Below are positions 39,906 to 49,605 of a stretch of 64,000 nucleotides of DNA, one piece after another. The stretch's first letter is position 1; each line of letters begins with the position of its first letter. The stretch lies in NCBI RefSeq assembly GCF_001302265.1, contig NZ_LHQM01000003.1, positions 1-64,000 of the forward strand, given 5' to 3'. The position numbers and the translations under genes were made by a program. The notes beneath the pieces are model-generated. The model ran no database searches. It was not told the origin of the DNA and was given only the letters and a program-made list of their open reading frames with translations. This DNA comes from Streptococcus phocae. GTDB taxonomy: Bacteria > Bacillota > Bacilli > Lactobacillales > Streptococcaceae.

Positions 39906-41273
39906 ATGAGTAAGATTGTTGTTGTTGGTGCAAATCACGCCGGTACAGCTTGTATTAAAACGATGCTAACAAACTATGGTGATGCTAACGAAATTGTTGT
40001 ATTTGACCAAAACTCAAATATCTCATTTTTAGGCTGTGGTATGGCACTTTGGATTGGTGAGCAAATTGCTGGTCCTGAAGGGCTATTCTACTCAAACAAA
40101 GAAGAGTTAGAGTCACTCGGTGCTAAAATTTACATGCAGTCTCCAGTTCAATCTATTGATTATGATGCCAAAACAGTTACTGCTCTTGTAGAAGGCAAAG
40201 AACATACTGAATCATATGACAAATTAATCTTTGCGACTGGTTCACAACCAATCTTGCCTCCAATCAAAGGTGCTGCTATCAAAGAAGGTTCTTTAGAGTT
40301 TGAAGCAACACTTGAAAACCTTCAATTCGTTAAATTGTATCAAAACTCACAAGACGTTATTGAGAGATTGAAAAACAAAGATGTTAACCGTGTAGCAGTT
40401 GTCGGTGCAGGCTACATTGGTGTAGAATTAGCAGAAGCTTTCCAACGTAAAGGTAAAGAAGTTGTTCTTATCGATGTTGCTGAAACATGTCTTGCAGGCT
40501 ACTATGACCGTGACTTGACTGAAATGATGGCTAAAAACATGGAAGACAACGGCATTCAATTGGCATTTGGTGAAACTGTTCAAGAAGTTGCTGGTGATGG
40601 CAAAGTTGAAAAAATCATTACTGATAAAAATGAATACGATGTTGACATGGTTATCCTTGCAGTTGGTTTCCGTCCAAACACAGCGCTTGGTGGCGGCAAA
40701 TTAGAACTCTTCCGTAATGGTGCATTCGTGGTTAATAAACATCAAGAAACATCAATGCCAGGTGTTTACGCTATTGGTGACTGTGCAACAATCTATGACA
40801 ATGCAACTCGCGACACAAGCTACATCGCTTTAGCATCAAACGCAGTTCGTACAGGTATCGTAGCGGCTCATAACGCATGTGGTACAGATCTAGAAGGTAT
40901 CGGTGTTCAAGGGTCTAACGGTATTTCAATTTATGGCCTACACATGGTATCAACTGGTTTGACACTTGAAAAAGCAAAACGTCTAGGATTTGATGCAGCT
41001 GTTACTGAGTATACTGACAATCAAAAACCAGAGTTTATTGAGCATGGCAACTTTGAAGTTACAATTAAGATTGTTTACGATAAAGAATCACGTCGTATCC
41101 TTGGTGCACAAATGGTGTCTCGTGAAGATATCTCAATGGGTATTCACATGTTTTCACTTGCTATCCAAGAAGGGGTTACTATTGAAAAATTAGCCCTAAC
41201 TGACATTTTCTTCTTACCACATTTCAATAAACCATACAACTACATCACAATGGCTGCTCTAGGTGCAGAATAA
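39906..41273 (+). CDS. nox: H2O-forming NADH oxidase
   Basis: Nox reduces O2 to water with NADH, restoring NAD+ and lowering oxidative stress. The 455-residue flavoprotein has the N-terminal FAD motif [16 protein letters not shown], the redox-active Cys44 in [11 protein letters not shown] that cycles as a sulfenate, the NADH motif [17 protein letters not shown] and a second FAD motif [12 protein letters not shown]. Codon use is strongly biased, as for a highly expressed gene. AGAGGA precedes the ATG. Confidence 0.97.
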   Translation: MSKIVVVGANHAGTACIKTMLTNYGDANEIVVFDQNSNISFLGCGMALWIGEQIAGPEGLFYSNKEELESLGAKIYMQSPVQSIDYDAKTVTALVEGKEHTESYDKLIFATGSQPILPPIKGAAIKEGSLEFEATLENLQFVKLYQNSQDVIERLKNKDVNRVAVVGAGYIGVELAEAFQRKGKEVVLIDVAETCLAGYYDRDLTEMMAKNMEDNGIQLAFGETVQEVAGDGKVEKIITDKNEYDVDMVILAVGFRPNTALGGGKLELFRNGAFVVNKHQETSMPGVYAIGDCATIYDNATRDTSYIALASNAVRTGIVAAHNACGTDLEGIGVQGSNGISIYGLHMVSTGLTLEKAKRLGFDAAVTEYTDNQKPEFIEHGNFEVTIKIVYDKESRRILGAQMVSREDISMGIHMFSLAIQEGVTIEKLALTDIFFLPHFNKPYNYITMAALGAE

Positions 41274-41301
41274 TCAGTTGTGAAATAAAGATTAAATAAC
41301 G

Positions 41302-41342
41302 AAAAAGAGTGATGCCACTTGAGTGGTTAATCACTCTTTTTT
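41302..41342 (+). terminator. Terminator after nox
   Basis: AAAAAGAGTGAT pairs with ATCACTCTTTTT, followed by T. Confidence 0.9.
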
Positions 41343-41356
41343 GATAAGGAGAAGGC

Positions 41357-41890
41357 ATGGCCAAATTAGTATTGAATATTGCAATGAGTTTAGATGGTTT
41401 TATCGCTAGAGAAGATGACAGTTACGATTGGATTAGAGGGCATGGAACGGCCGTCTATGACACAGATTTACAATTTGATAATCAAGCATTTCTTGACAGT
41501 TGTGATACTGTTGTTATGGGAAGAAAGGCTTTTGAAGCTTGTGCGATTGATGAAATCGATTATTTTAAAACCAAAAAAGTTTATGTTATCAGTAGAAAAT
41601 GGCAAAACCACGACCTTCCCAGCTTTGTTACTCTTGAGAAAGACCCAATCAGGCTAATTAAACAGTTAAAAAAAGAAGAAGGACTGATTTGGTTGTTTGG
41701 TGGTGGCCAGTTAGTGCAAACCATTTTAGAGTATCGCATGATAGATCATTATATCATCGGGATTATTCCTATTTTACTAGGACAGGGAAAACCCCTATTT
41801 TCAACAATGTTAAAATCAATTGAGCTAAAGCTTGTTGAGTCAACAGCATTGGACGGCATTGCAATGTTAAGGTATGACCCTAGAGAGTAA
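41357..41890 (+). CDS. Dihydrofolate reductase/RibD C-terminal family protein
   Basis: This 177-residue protein is of the RibD_C/DHFR-like fold: MAKLVLNIAMSLDGFIARED at the start, DTVVMGRKAFE and WLFGGGQLVQTILE in the nucleotide-binding part. It is not a true DHFR, nor part of a rib operon here. Probably an NADPH-dependent reductase; substrate unknown. AAGGAG precedes the ATG. Confidence 0.85.
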   Translation: MAKLVLNIAMSLDGFIAREDDSYDWIRGHGTAVYDTDLQFDNQAFLDSCDTVVMGRKAFEACAIDEIDYFKTKKVYVISRKWQNHDLPSFVTLEKDPIRLIKQLKKEEGLIWLFGGGQLVQTILEYRMIDHYIIGIIPILLGQGKPLFSTMLKSIELKLVESTALDGIAMLRYDPRE

Positions 41891-41892
41891 TC

Positions 41893-41934
41893 AAAAACCC
41901 TTTATTTCCTGTTTCAGGAAATAAAGGGTTTTTA
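41893..41934. terminator. Bidirectional terminator between the reductase and ldh
   Basis: AAAAACCCTTTATTTCCTG pairs perfectly with its complement around TTT. Confidence 0.95.
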
Positions 41935-41960
41935 TTTATATTTGATAAGAAGAGATAACT

Positions 41961-42989
<1,029 letters not shown>

Positions 42990-42991
42990 TT

Positions 42992-43020
42992 ATTTTACCA
43001 CATTGTGATTTTTTTGTCAT
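42992..43020 (-). promoter_or_regulatory. ldh promoter
   Basis: Minus strand ATGACA, a 17-bp spacer and TAAAAT with TG one base before it. A second TATAAT (43024-43029) lies upstream. The leader has a small AGGGC..GCCCT hairpin (42970-42982). A cre-like TGGTAGCGCTGTAA at 43051-43064 lies between ldh and gyrA. Confidence 0.6.
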
Positions 43021-43086
43021 GGAATTATACAAAATAATAAAAATAGTTTTTGGTAGCGCTGTAAAAAAGGAAAAAATAAGGGATTT

Positions 43087-43096
43087 GTGGTATAAT
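43087..43096 (+). promoter_or_regulatory. gyrA promoter
   Basis: Extended -10 GTGGTATAAT (TATAAT at 43091-43096), 38 bp before the ATG. The -35 region is poor. Confidence 0.6.
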
Positions 43097-43133
43097 TGTA
43101 ATGAGTTTTGACTAGAAAAGGAGCATTCCTTAA

Positions 43134-45581
43134 ATGCAAGATAGAAATTTAATTGACGTTAATCTGACAAGCGAAATGAAGACAAGTTTCATTGACTATG
43201 CTATGAGTGTTATTGTAGCAAGGGCGCTTCCAGATGTGCGTGATGGTTTAAAACCAGTACATCGCCGTATTCTTTATGGGATGAATGAGCTCGGAGTCAC
43301 TCCGGACAAACCACATAAAAAATCAGCCCGTATCACTGGTGATGTTATGGGTAAATACCATCCTCATGGGGACTCCTCAATTTACGAAGCTATGGTTCGT
43401 ATGGCACAATGGTGGAGTTATCGCCACATGCTTGTTGACGGACATGGAAACTTCGGTTCTATGGATGGTGATGGAGCTGCGGCGCAGCGGTATACAGAAG
43501 CCCGCATGAGCAAAATCGCTCTTGAACTCCTGAGAGATATTAACAAAAATACTGTTGATTTCCAAGATAACTATGATGGTAACGAAAGAGAGCCCTTAGT
43601 TTTACCAGCTCGTTTTCCTAATCTATTAGTTAATGGTGCAACAGGGATAGCTGTGGGTATGGCTACCAATATTCCACCCCATAACTTAGCAGAGTCCATT
43701 GATGCGGTTAAGCTTGTTATGGACAATCCTGAGTGTACAACGAGAGACCTAATGGAAGTCATTCCAGGACCTGACTTTCCAACAGGAGCCATGGTTATGG
43801 GACGCTCAGGAATCTACAGAGCCTATGACACAGGAAAAGGGTCAATAGTTGTGCGTTCGCGTACGGAGATTGAAACCGAAAAAAACGGGCGTGAACGCAT
43901 TGTTGTCACAGAATTTCCATACGGTGTCAATAAAACAAAGGTTCACGAGCACATCGTTCGTTTGGCTCAAGAAAAACGGATCGAAGGTATTACAGCTGTT
44001 CGAGATGAATCTAACCGTGAAGGGATTCGTTTTGTTATTGAGGTGAGACGTGACGCTTCAGCAAATGTTATCTTGAACAATCTGTTTAAACTAACTAGTT
44101 TACAAACTAATTTTAGCTTTAACATGCTCGCCATTGAAAATGGCGTGCCAAAAATTCTCTCACTCAGACAAATTATTGACAACTATATTCTGCATCAAAA
44201 AGAAGTTATCACACGTCGCACACAGTTCGATAAGGACAGAGCAGAAGCAAGAGCTCATATCTTAGAAGGTTTGCTGATTGCACTTGACCATCTCGACGAA
44301 GTGATTGCGATTATTCGTAATAGCCAGACAGATGTCATCGCTCAAGGTGAGTTAATGACTCGCTTTGACCTGTCAGAGCGTCAGAGCCAAGCCATTTTAG
44401 ACATGCGTTTACGCCGTCTAACAGGTTTGGAAAGAGATAAAATCCAATCAGAATATGATGATTTAATTGCTTTGATTTCAGACTTGATGGATATTTTAGC
44501 TAAACCAGAACGTGTTAAAACTATCATTCAAGAAGAAATGAATGAAATTAAGCGCAAATATGCAAATCCTCGTCGTACAGAGCTAATGGTTGGAGAAATT
44601 ATCTCACTAGAAGATGAAGACCTTATTGAAGAAGAAGATGTTTTAATCACTCTCTCAAATAAAGGCTACATAAAGCGTCTTGCGCAAGATGAGTTTCGTG
44701 CTCAAAAACGTGGAGGACGTGGTATTCAAGGAACAGGCGTCAACGATGATGACTTTGTTCGTGAACTGGTCTCAACTAGTACTCACGATACGCTACTGTT
44801 TTTCACAAATTTTGGCCGTGTCTATCGCCTAAAAGCTTATGAGATTCCTGAATATGGACGTACCGCCAAAGGACTACCAATTGTCAACTTGTTAAAATTA
44901 GATGACGGTGAAACCATTCAAACCATTATCAATGCTAGAAAACAAGACGTCTTAGATAAATTCTTCTTTTTTACCACAAAACAAGGTGTGGTCAAACGAA
45001 CAAGTGTTACAGAATTCCACAATATCCGTCAAAACGGATTACGGGCGATAACGCTTAAAGACGGAGACGAGTTGATTAATGTGTTGCTCACAGATGGCAC
45101 AGAAGACATTATTATTGGTACACGCTTAGCTTACTCCGTTCGTTTCAAGGAAGACACCATTCGTCACATGGGACGCTCAGCTGCGGGAGTTCGTGGGGTG
45201 AGACTTCGTGATGGCGATGTGGTTGTGGGAGCTTCTCGCATCCAGGACAACCAAGAAGTTCTGATTATCACTGAAAATGGCTACGGCAAGCGTACTAGTG
45301 CGGTTGAATACCCGACAAAAGGTAGAGGTGGAAAAGGGATTAAAACCGCTAATATCACCGCTAAAAATGGTCAACTGGCGGGGCTTATGACAGTAGATGG
45401 CACAGAAGATATCATGGTTATCACTGATAAAGGCGTGATTATTCGTACTAATGTTACTAATATTTCTCAAACAGGCCGTGCAACCTTAGGTGTTAAGGTC
45501 ATGCGCTTAGATGCTGATTCTAGTATTGTGACCTTTGCTCTAGTCGAAGCAGAAGAATTCGCAGAAGATAGCGAGGAGTAA
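43134..45581 (+). CDS. gyrA: DNA gyrase subunit A
   Basis: GyrA cuts and rejoins DNA for negative supercoiling. The 815-residue protein has the N-terminal winged-helix domain, the catalytic Tyr in [11 protein letters not shown], and six-blade C-terminal repeats with the GyrA box QKRGGRG. The quinolone-determining region reads [17 protein letters not shown], with the wild-type Ser and Glu, so no common resistance change is visible. GGAG lies about 11 bases before the ATG. srtA follows five bases after its stop. Confidence 0.98.
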   Translation: MQDRNLIDVNLTSEMKTSFIDYAMSVIVARALPDVRDGLKPVHRRILYGMNELGVTPDKPHKKSARITGDVMGKYHPHGDSSIYEAMVRMAQWWSYRHMLVDGHGNFGSMDGDGAAAQRYTEARMSKIALELLRDINKNTVDFQDNYDGNEREPLVLPARFPNLLVNGATGIAVGMATNIPPHNLAESIDAVKLVMDNPECTTRDLMEVIPGPDFPTGAMVMGRSGIYRAYDTGKGSIVVRSRTEIETEKNGRERIVVTEFPYGVNKTKVHEHIVRLAQEKRIEGITAVRDESNREGIRFVIEVRRDASANVILNNLFKLTSLQTNFSFNMLAIENGVPKILSLRQIIDNYILHQKEVITRRTQFDKDRAEARAHILEGLLIALDHLDEVIAIIRNSQTDVIAQGELMTRFDLSERQSQAILDMRLRRLTGLERDKIQSEYDDLIALISDLMDILAKPERVKTIIQEEMNEIKRKYANPRRTELMVGEIISLEDEDLIEEEDVLITLSNKGYIKRLAQDEFRAQKRGGRGIQGTGVNDDDFVRELVSTSTHDTLLFFTNFGRVYRLKAYEIPEYGRTAKGLPIVNLLKLDDGETIQTIINARKQDVLDKFFFFTTKQGVVKRTSVTEFHNIRQNGLRAITLKDGDELINVLLTDGTEDIIIGTRLAYSVRFKEDTIRHMGRSAAGVRGVRLRDGDVVVGASRIQDNQEVLIITENGYGKRTSAVEYPTKGRGGKGIKTANITAKNGQLAGLMTVDGTEDIMVITDKGVIIRTNVTNISQTGRATLGVKVMRLDADSSIVTFALVEAEEFAEDSEE

Positions 45582-45586
45582 ACGAG

Positions 45587-46336
45587 ATGTCAAGAAGTCA
45601 AAAAACTCGGAAAAGAAGATCAATGTCGGTTCTCAGAAAAACCATAGTGGTTATGTTACTGATTGTTGGCTTGGCTCTTCTCTTTAATAAACCGATTAGA
45701 AACACCTTGATTGCTTGGAATTCTAATAAATATCAAGTTAGCAAGGTGACTAAAAAGCAAATCCAAAAAAATAAAGAAGCGAAATCCACGTTTGATTTCA
45801 ATGCCGTGGCACCAGTCAGCACAGAAAGTGTGCTACAGGCGCAAATGGCAGCACAACAGCTCCCAGTCATCGGTGGAATAGCAATACCAGAACTTGGTAT
45901 TAACCTACCAATTTTCAAGGGACTAGGAAATGTTGAATTAATCTACGGTGCAGGAACCATGAAGGAAGACCAAGTCATGGGAGGCGATAACAATTACTCA
46001 TTAGCTAGCCATCATATCTTTGGATTGGTCGGTTCGTCTGAAATGCTCTTCTCACCTTTAGAAAGAGCAAAAGATGGTATGGTAATCTATTTAACGGACA
46101 AGGATCGTATTTATGAGTATGTCATTGACACCGTTGCAACGGTTACCCCTGATCGTATTGATGTTATCGACAATACACCAGGTCGCAAGGAAGTGACTTT
46201 AGTGACTTGTACAGACTTTGAGGCAACGGAGCGGATTATCGTTAAGGGCCAACTACAAAAAGAATACGAGTTCAGTAAAGCTCCTGCAAAAGTGTTAGAA
46301 GCATTTAATCATTCTTATAACCAAGTGTCCAGCTAG
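45587..46336 (+). CDS. srtA: Sortase A
   Basis: SrtA is the housekeeping transpeptidase that anchors LPXTG proteins to the cell wall. The 249-residue protein has an N-terminal membrane segment (about 15-33), catalytic His142 (LASHH), Cys208 (LVTCTD) and Arg216 (ATERIIV), numbered the same as S. pyogenes SrtA. The location directly behind gyrA is the conserved streptococcal arrangement. A hairpin GTGTCC..GGACAC and a terminator follow. Confidence 0.97.
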   Translation: MSRSQKTRKRRSMSVLRKTIVVMLLIVGLALLFNKPIRNTLIAWNSNKYQVSKVTKKQIQKNKEAKSTFDFNAVAPVSTESVLQAQMAAQQLPVIGGIAIPELGINLPIFKGLGNVELIYGAGTMKEDQVMGGDNNYSLASHHIFGLVGSSEMLFSPLERAKDGMVIYLTDKDRIYEYVIDTVATVTPDRIDVIDNTPGRKEVTLVTCTDFEATERIIVKGQLQKEYEFSKAPAKVLEAFNHSYNQVSS

Positions 46337-46363
46337 GTTTATTGTGTGCAGGACACCATCATA

Positions 46364-46404
46364 AAAAGAACAAAATCATGTGATACTTGCTTTTGTTCTT
46401 TTTT
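46364..46404 (+). terminator. Terminator after srtA
   Basis: AAAAAGAACAAAA pairs with TTTTGTTCTTTTTT across a 15-base loop. It lies just before the VOC gene. Confidence 0.8.
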
Positions 46405-46423
46405 ATGCTTGAAAGGAGAAAAG

Positions 46424-46837
46424 ATGCGTTTAGACGCTATCCATCACGTCGCCATTATTGTTTCAGATTATGACCGGTCAAAAGCCTTTTACGTTGATAA
46501 ACTCGGTTTTGAGATTATTCGTGAAAACCACAGACCAGAGAGGCATGATTATAAATTAGATTTAAAATGTGGTTCTGTTGAGCTAGAAATTTTTGGAAAT
46601 TCAACGACTGATCCTCACTATCAAGCTCCTCCAAAGCGCATTGGGAGACCCGAGTATGACAGAGAGGCCTGCGGTCTGAGACACTTAGCTTTTCAGGTTG
46701 AGTCCATTGAAAGAACAGTTGAGGAATTATCAGCTCTGGGAATCTTTACCGAACCAATTAGACGAGATGATTATACTGGTAAAAAAATGACATTCTTTTT
46801 TGATCCAGACGGTCTTCCGCTAGAATTACATGAGTAG
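46424..46837 (+). CDS. VOC-family protein (glyoxalase-like)
   Basis: This 137-residue vicinal-oxygen-chelate protein has the paired beta-alpha-beta modules: HHVAIIVSDYDRSKAFYVDKLGFEII and LRHLAFQVESIERTVEELSALGI. It ends TFFFDPDGLPLELHE with the conserved metal-ligand Glu. It is glyoxalase I-like but the substrate is not proven. AAAGGAG precedes the ATG at 46424; the frame is open upstream through the srtA terminator. Confidence 0.9.
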   Translation: MRLDAIHHVAIIVSDYDRSKAFYVDKLGFEIIRENHRPERHDYKLDLKCGSVELEIFGNSTTDPHYQAPPKRIGRPEYDREACGLRHLAFQVESIERTVEELSALGIFTEPIRRDDYTGKKMTFFFDPDGLPLELHE

Positions 46838-46845
46838 CCACAAAG

Positions 46846-46857
46846 TTAAAAGGTTAA
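46846..46857. promoter_or_regulatory. Possible AdcR operator
   Basis: TTAAAAGGTTAA resembles the streptococcal AdcR zinc-repressor consensus TTAACNNGTTAA. The right half GTTAA is exact and the left half has one mismatch. It lies about 30 bp upstream of the -35 of the zinc lipoprotein genes. Confidence 0.4.
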
Positions 46858-46885
46858 TGGTGACCAATAGTAAAAAAATAGCACG

Positions 46886-46914
46886 TTGACAAGGCTAGAA
46901 AAGCGTGTTATCTT
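46886..46914 (+). promoter_or_regulatory. Promoter of the zinc-lipoprotein operon
   Basis: TTGACA (46886-46891), a 17-bp spacer and TATCTT (46909-46914) with TG before the -10. Confidence 0.75.
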
Positions 46915-46946
46915 AGCAGTTATTAAAATAAATTAAGAGAGACATC

Positions 46947-47882
46947 ATGAATAAAAAAATAGTTAATTGGTTCTTGTCGCTAGTTTTATTAGCGAGCTTA
47001 ATGGTCCTATCAGCTTGCCAAGGGGGAGCTGCATCAAAACAAAAAGGGCTAGTGATTAAAACGAGCTTTTATCCCATTTATGCCATGGTTAAAGAAATTT
47101 CAGGAGACTTAAACGACGTGCATATGGTGGCTAAAAATATTAGTATCCATTCTTATGAGCCTAGTCCTACAGCAGTTGCACGCCTATACGATGCTGATGT
47201 GTTTATTTACCATTCAAACATTTTAGAATCTTGGGCTGCGGATTTGGCACCACAACTTGAAGCTAAAAAGGTGACCGTTTTAGAAGGAGCATCACATCTC
47301 AAACTAAATAGGGTTCAAGGATTAGAACATGTCAAAGTCAAAAAAGGGATGGATGCCTCTTCTCTAAATGACCCTCATACATGGACTGATCCCATCCTAG
47401 CCAGTCAAGAAGCTACGAGTATCGCAAAGCTTTTAGCAAAAAAAGATCCAGAAAATAAAGCCACTTACTTAAAAAATGCCAAACTCTTTCACAAAAAGGC
47501 AGAGCAATTAGTGACTGACTATAAATCAAAATTTGAACAGGTCTCCCAAAAAACATTTGTCACCCAACATACCGCTTTTTCTTATTTAGCGAAGCGATTT
47601 GGGCTAAAACAATTAGGAATTGCGGGGATATCACCTGAACAAGAGCCTAGTCCTCGTCAGTTAACAGAAATTGATCGTTTTATTAACAAATACGGGGTTA
47701 AAACCATATTTGTAGAAAATAACCAATCGGACAAGCTGGCAAAAACTTTGGCTAAAAGTAGTGGTGTTGCTATCGAGGTTTTGCAGCCGCTAGAAACAGC
47801 ACCTGACAACGATAAATCTTATTTGGAAAATCTTGAGACCAACCTTAAGACACTTTATCGCACATTGGAGAATGAAAAATGA
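46947..47882 (+). CDS. AdcAII/Lmb-type zinc-binding lipoprotein
   Basis: This 311-residue lipoprotein has a lipobox VLSAC (lipidated Cys24) and a cluster A-I metal-binding domain. Zinc ligands expected from AdcAII/Lmb are visible as His in ISIHSYEPSP, DPHTWTDP and FVTQHTAFSYLAKRFG, with an acidic ligand likely in IFVENNQ. SGISPEQEPSPRQL-like text (AGISPEQEPSPRQL) matches the Lmb family. It lacks the His-rich loop and C-terminal ZinT domain of AdcA. A histidine-triad gene overlaps its stop by four bases, as in adcAII-pht operons; no ABC permease or ATPase is here. Confidence 0.92.
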   Translation: MNKKIVNWFLSLVLLASLMVLSACQGGAASKQKGLVIKTSFYPIYAMVKEISGDLNDVHMVAKNISIHSYEPSPTAVARLYDADVFIYHSNILESWAADLAPQLEAKKVTVLEGASHLKLNRVQGLEHVKVKKGMDASSLNDPHTWTDPILASQEATSIAKLLAKKDPENKATYLKNAKLFHKKAEQLVTDYKSKFEQVSQKTFVTQHTAFSYLAKRFGLKQLGIAGISPEQEPSPRQLTEIDRFINKYGVKTIFVENNQSDKLAKTLAKSSGVAIEVLQPLETAPDNDKSYLENLETNLKTLYRTLENEK

Positions 47883-48328
47883 TTAAAAAAGCTTATTTAT
47901 CTGTTTGTTTACTATTAACTGTCATCGCTTTAGCAGCTTGTCAAGCATCTCAAACTAAAACAAACCATCACAACACTTCAAAAACTGCAAAAACGACCCA
48001 TAAGCAAGAAAAAGCTGGCAAATCAAATACTAAAACACCTGATCAAATTGATAAGGAAGAAGGCATTGACGTTGAACAAGTCGTAGTGTCTATTTCTGAC
48101 GATGGATTTGTCACCTCTCACGGTGACCATTACCATTTTTACAATGGCAATGTCCCATTTGATAGTATTTTTTCATCAGAGGTGTTAGCACCAGAGGATT
48201 ATTCGCTTAATACGAGTGATATTATCAATGATGTTAAAAACGGCTACGTGATTAAGCTAGATGATCACTACTATGTTTATTTTACCGATAAAGAGCAGGC
48301 GGATAATCTAAGACAAGAAAACGAGTGA
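47879..48328 (+). CDS. Single-triad histidine-triad (Pht/Sht-like) mini-lipoprotein
   Basis: This 149-residue lipoprotein (lipobox ALAAC, Cys21) has a Thr/Lys-rich linker and one HxxHxH module: VTSHGDHYHFYNGNVPFDSIFSSE, then GYVIKLDDHYYVYFTDKEQADNLR. Pht/Sht proteins of other streptococci carry four to six such triads in about 800 residues and pass zinc to AdcAII. This intact one-module form fits a zinc partner of the upstream lipoprotein. Translation is coupled (ATGA overlap). It may be a C-terminally truncated sht, but the ending is clean and a terminator follows. Confidence 0.88.
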   Translation: MIKKAYLSVCLLLTVIALAACQASQTKTNHHNTSKTAKTTHKQEKAGKSNTKTPDQIDKEEGIDVEQVVVSISDDGFVTSHGDHYHFYNGNVPFDSIFSSEVLAPEDYSLNTSDIINDVKNGYVIKLDDHYYVYFTDKEQADNLRQENE

Positions 48329-48353
48329 TCAAAAGCACATTACCAGAGTATTA

Positions 48354-48397
48354 TAAAAAACATGATTTCCTTAAAATACCAGGGAATCATGTTTTTT
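48354..48397 (+). terminator. Terminator of the zinc-lipoprotein operon
   Basis: AAAAAACATGATT pairs with AATCATGTTTTTT across a loop containing TCC and GGG. Confidence 0.9.
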
Positions 48398-48416
48398 AGT
48401 AGGAGTAAACATTAGA

Positions 48417-48458
48417 TAATGGTCTTATTTTGAAAAACGTGCTAAAATAAGACCATTA
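48417..48458. repeat. Perfect 15-bp inverted repeat upstream of the DUF1002 gene
   Basis: TAATGGTCTTATTTT (48417-48431) and its exact complement (48444-48458) flank a 12-base loop. The right arm holds an extended -10 (TGC-TAAAAT, 48440-48448). No T-run follows, so an operator is more likely than a terminator. Confidence 0.65.
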
Positions 48459-48499
48459 AAAATAAGATATAAATCAATTTTAGTATCAACGAGGTCAAA

Positions 48500-49471
48500 A
48501 TGAAATATTGTAAATCCATTTTAGTAATGTTATTAGCATTTTTTTCGCTAACGACTGTACAAACAATCCATGCAGCAACGAACAATGTTCAAAAAGTGAT
48601 TGATGAAACTTATGTTCAACCTGATTATGTGTTGGGCTATTCTTTATCGGCAGACCAGCGCAATCAAACCTTATCTATATTAGGGTATCAAGAAAACTCA
48701 GCTGCTAAATTAAAAACGCTTAATACAACAGCCTATGCGCAAATTATGAATGTGGCAGATGATCCTAGTTTACAGCTTTATTCATCAGTAAAAATTAAAA
48801 AACTAGGGGCAAGAGAAACCCTAGCGGTCACTATTTTAACACCAGAAAACATCATTAAAGTCACACCAGACATGTATCGTAACGCAGCCATCACTCTTGG
48901 GATTCAGCACGCGCACATCAGTGTGGCATCACCTATCCCTGTTACAGGTGAGTCAGCCTTGGCAGGTATCTACTATTCTCTCGAAGAAAATGGCGCCTCG
49001 ATTCCTGTAGAGTCTAAAGCATTAGCACAGGAAGAACTAGCAGCTCTTTCAGACATTAATGCAGCTAATACAGGCAAAGCAGGCTATGATGCTGATAAAT
49101 TAAATGTTGCACTAACAGATATTAAGGCAGCTGTCGCCAAGGAAGGCCGTAACATTAGTGAAGAGCAAGTAAGAGAAGTTGTTGACAAAACCTTAGACCA
49201 TTATGGATTATCAGATGCAGTAACTGCTGACCAGATTAATCTAATTGTTAATTTTGCTATCAATTTATCAAATAGTAAAGTGATTTTTAATGGTGATTTT
49301 ATCAAAACTCTAGATTCACTGAAAGACAGCATTGTTTCTAAGGCAGGCTCTACTTTTAAGGGGATTGATTTGCATTTTGATGCCAATCAAGCTCTAGAAA
49401 AAGGGCAAAGCTTGTGGCATCAATTAATGGACGCTTTGAGAGGCTTTATTGATGAACTCAAAGGAAATTAA
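48500..49471 (+). CDS. DUF1002 secreted protein
   Basis: This 323-residue protein has a signal peptide ending near IHAATNN (about residue 26) and a DUF1002 domain: YSLSADQRNQTLSILGY and YRNAAITLGIQHAHISVASPIPVTGESALAGIYYSLEENG are typical. Secreted or surface-associated, of unknown function. It stands alone between a palindromic promoter region and a terminator, which suggests its own regulation. Confidence 0.9.
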   Translation: MKYCKSILVMLLAFFSLTTVQTIHAATNNVQKVIDETYVQPDYVLGYSLSADQRNQTLSILGYQENSAAKLKTLNTTAYAQIMNVADDPSLQLYSSVKIKKLGARETLAVTILTPENIIKVTPDMYRNAAITLGIQHAHISVASPIPVTGESALAGIYYSLEENGASIPVESKALAQEELAALSDINAANTGKAGYDADKLNVALTDIKAAVAKEGRNISEEQVREVVDKTLDHYGLSDAVTADQINLIVNFAINLSNSKVIFNGDFIKTLDSLKDSIVSKAGSTFKGIDLHFDANQALEKGQSLWHQLMDALRGFIDELKGN

Positions 49472-49489
49472 ATAAAGTAGGATATAATA

Positions 49490-49524
49490 AAAAAATAGAC
49501 TTAATCCTTAAGTCTATTTTTTTT
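49490..49524 (+). terminator. Terminator after the DUF1002 gene
   Basis: AAAATAGACTTAA pairs with TTAAGTCTATTTT around TCC, followed by more T. Confidence 0.9.
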
Positions 49525-49531
49525 GATTTAG

Positions 49532-49600
49532 TGGTATAATGGTAAGGTTCGTTGAAAGCTAACAAGGATTGGCTAGATAAAAAAGAGCAATTGCTCTTTT
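49532..49600 (+). ncRNA. Candidate short transcript between DUF1002 and dtpT
   Basis: An extended -10 TGGTATAAT (TATAAT 49535-49540) is followed about 60 bases later by a strong terminator, with no ORF between. The -35 is weak. It could be a small RNA, or an antisense read into the dtpT 3' end. Confidence 0.3.
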
Positions 49601-49605
49601 TTATC
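49574..49605. terminator. Bidirectional terminator at the dtpT 3' end
   Basis: AGATAAAAAAGAGC pairs with GCTCTTTTTTATCT around AATT. It includes the dtpT stop codon. Confidence 0.9.

Noticed and set aside
43134-45581. Possible fluoroquinolone-resistance changes in gyrA
   Set aside because: The quinolone region shows the ordinary Ser and Glu residues, so no known resistance change is seen.
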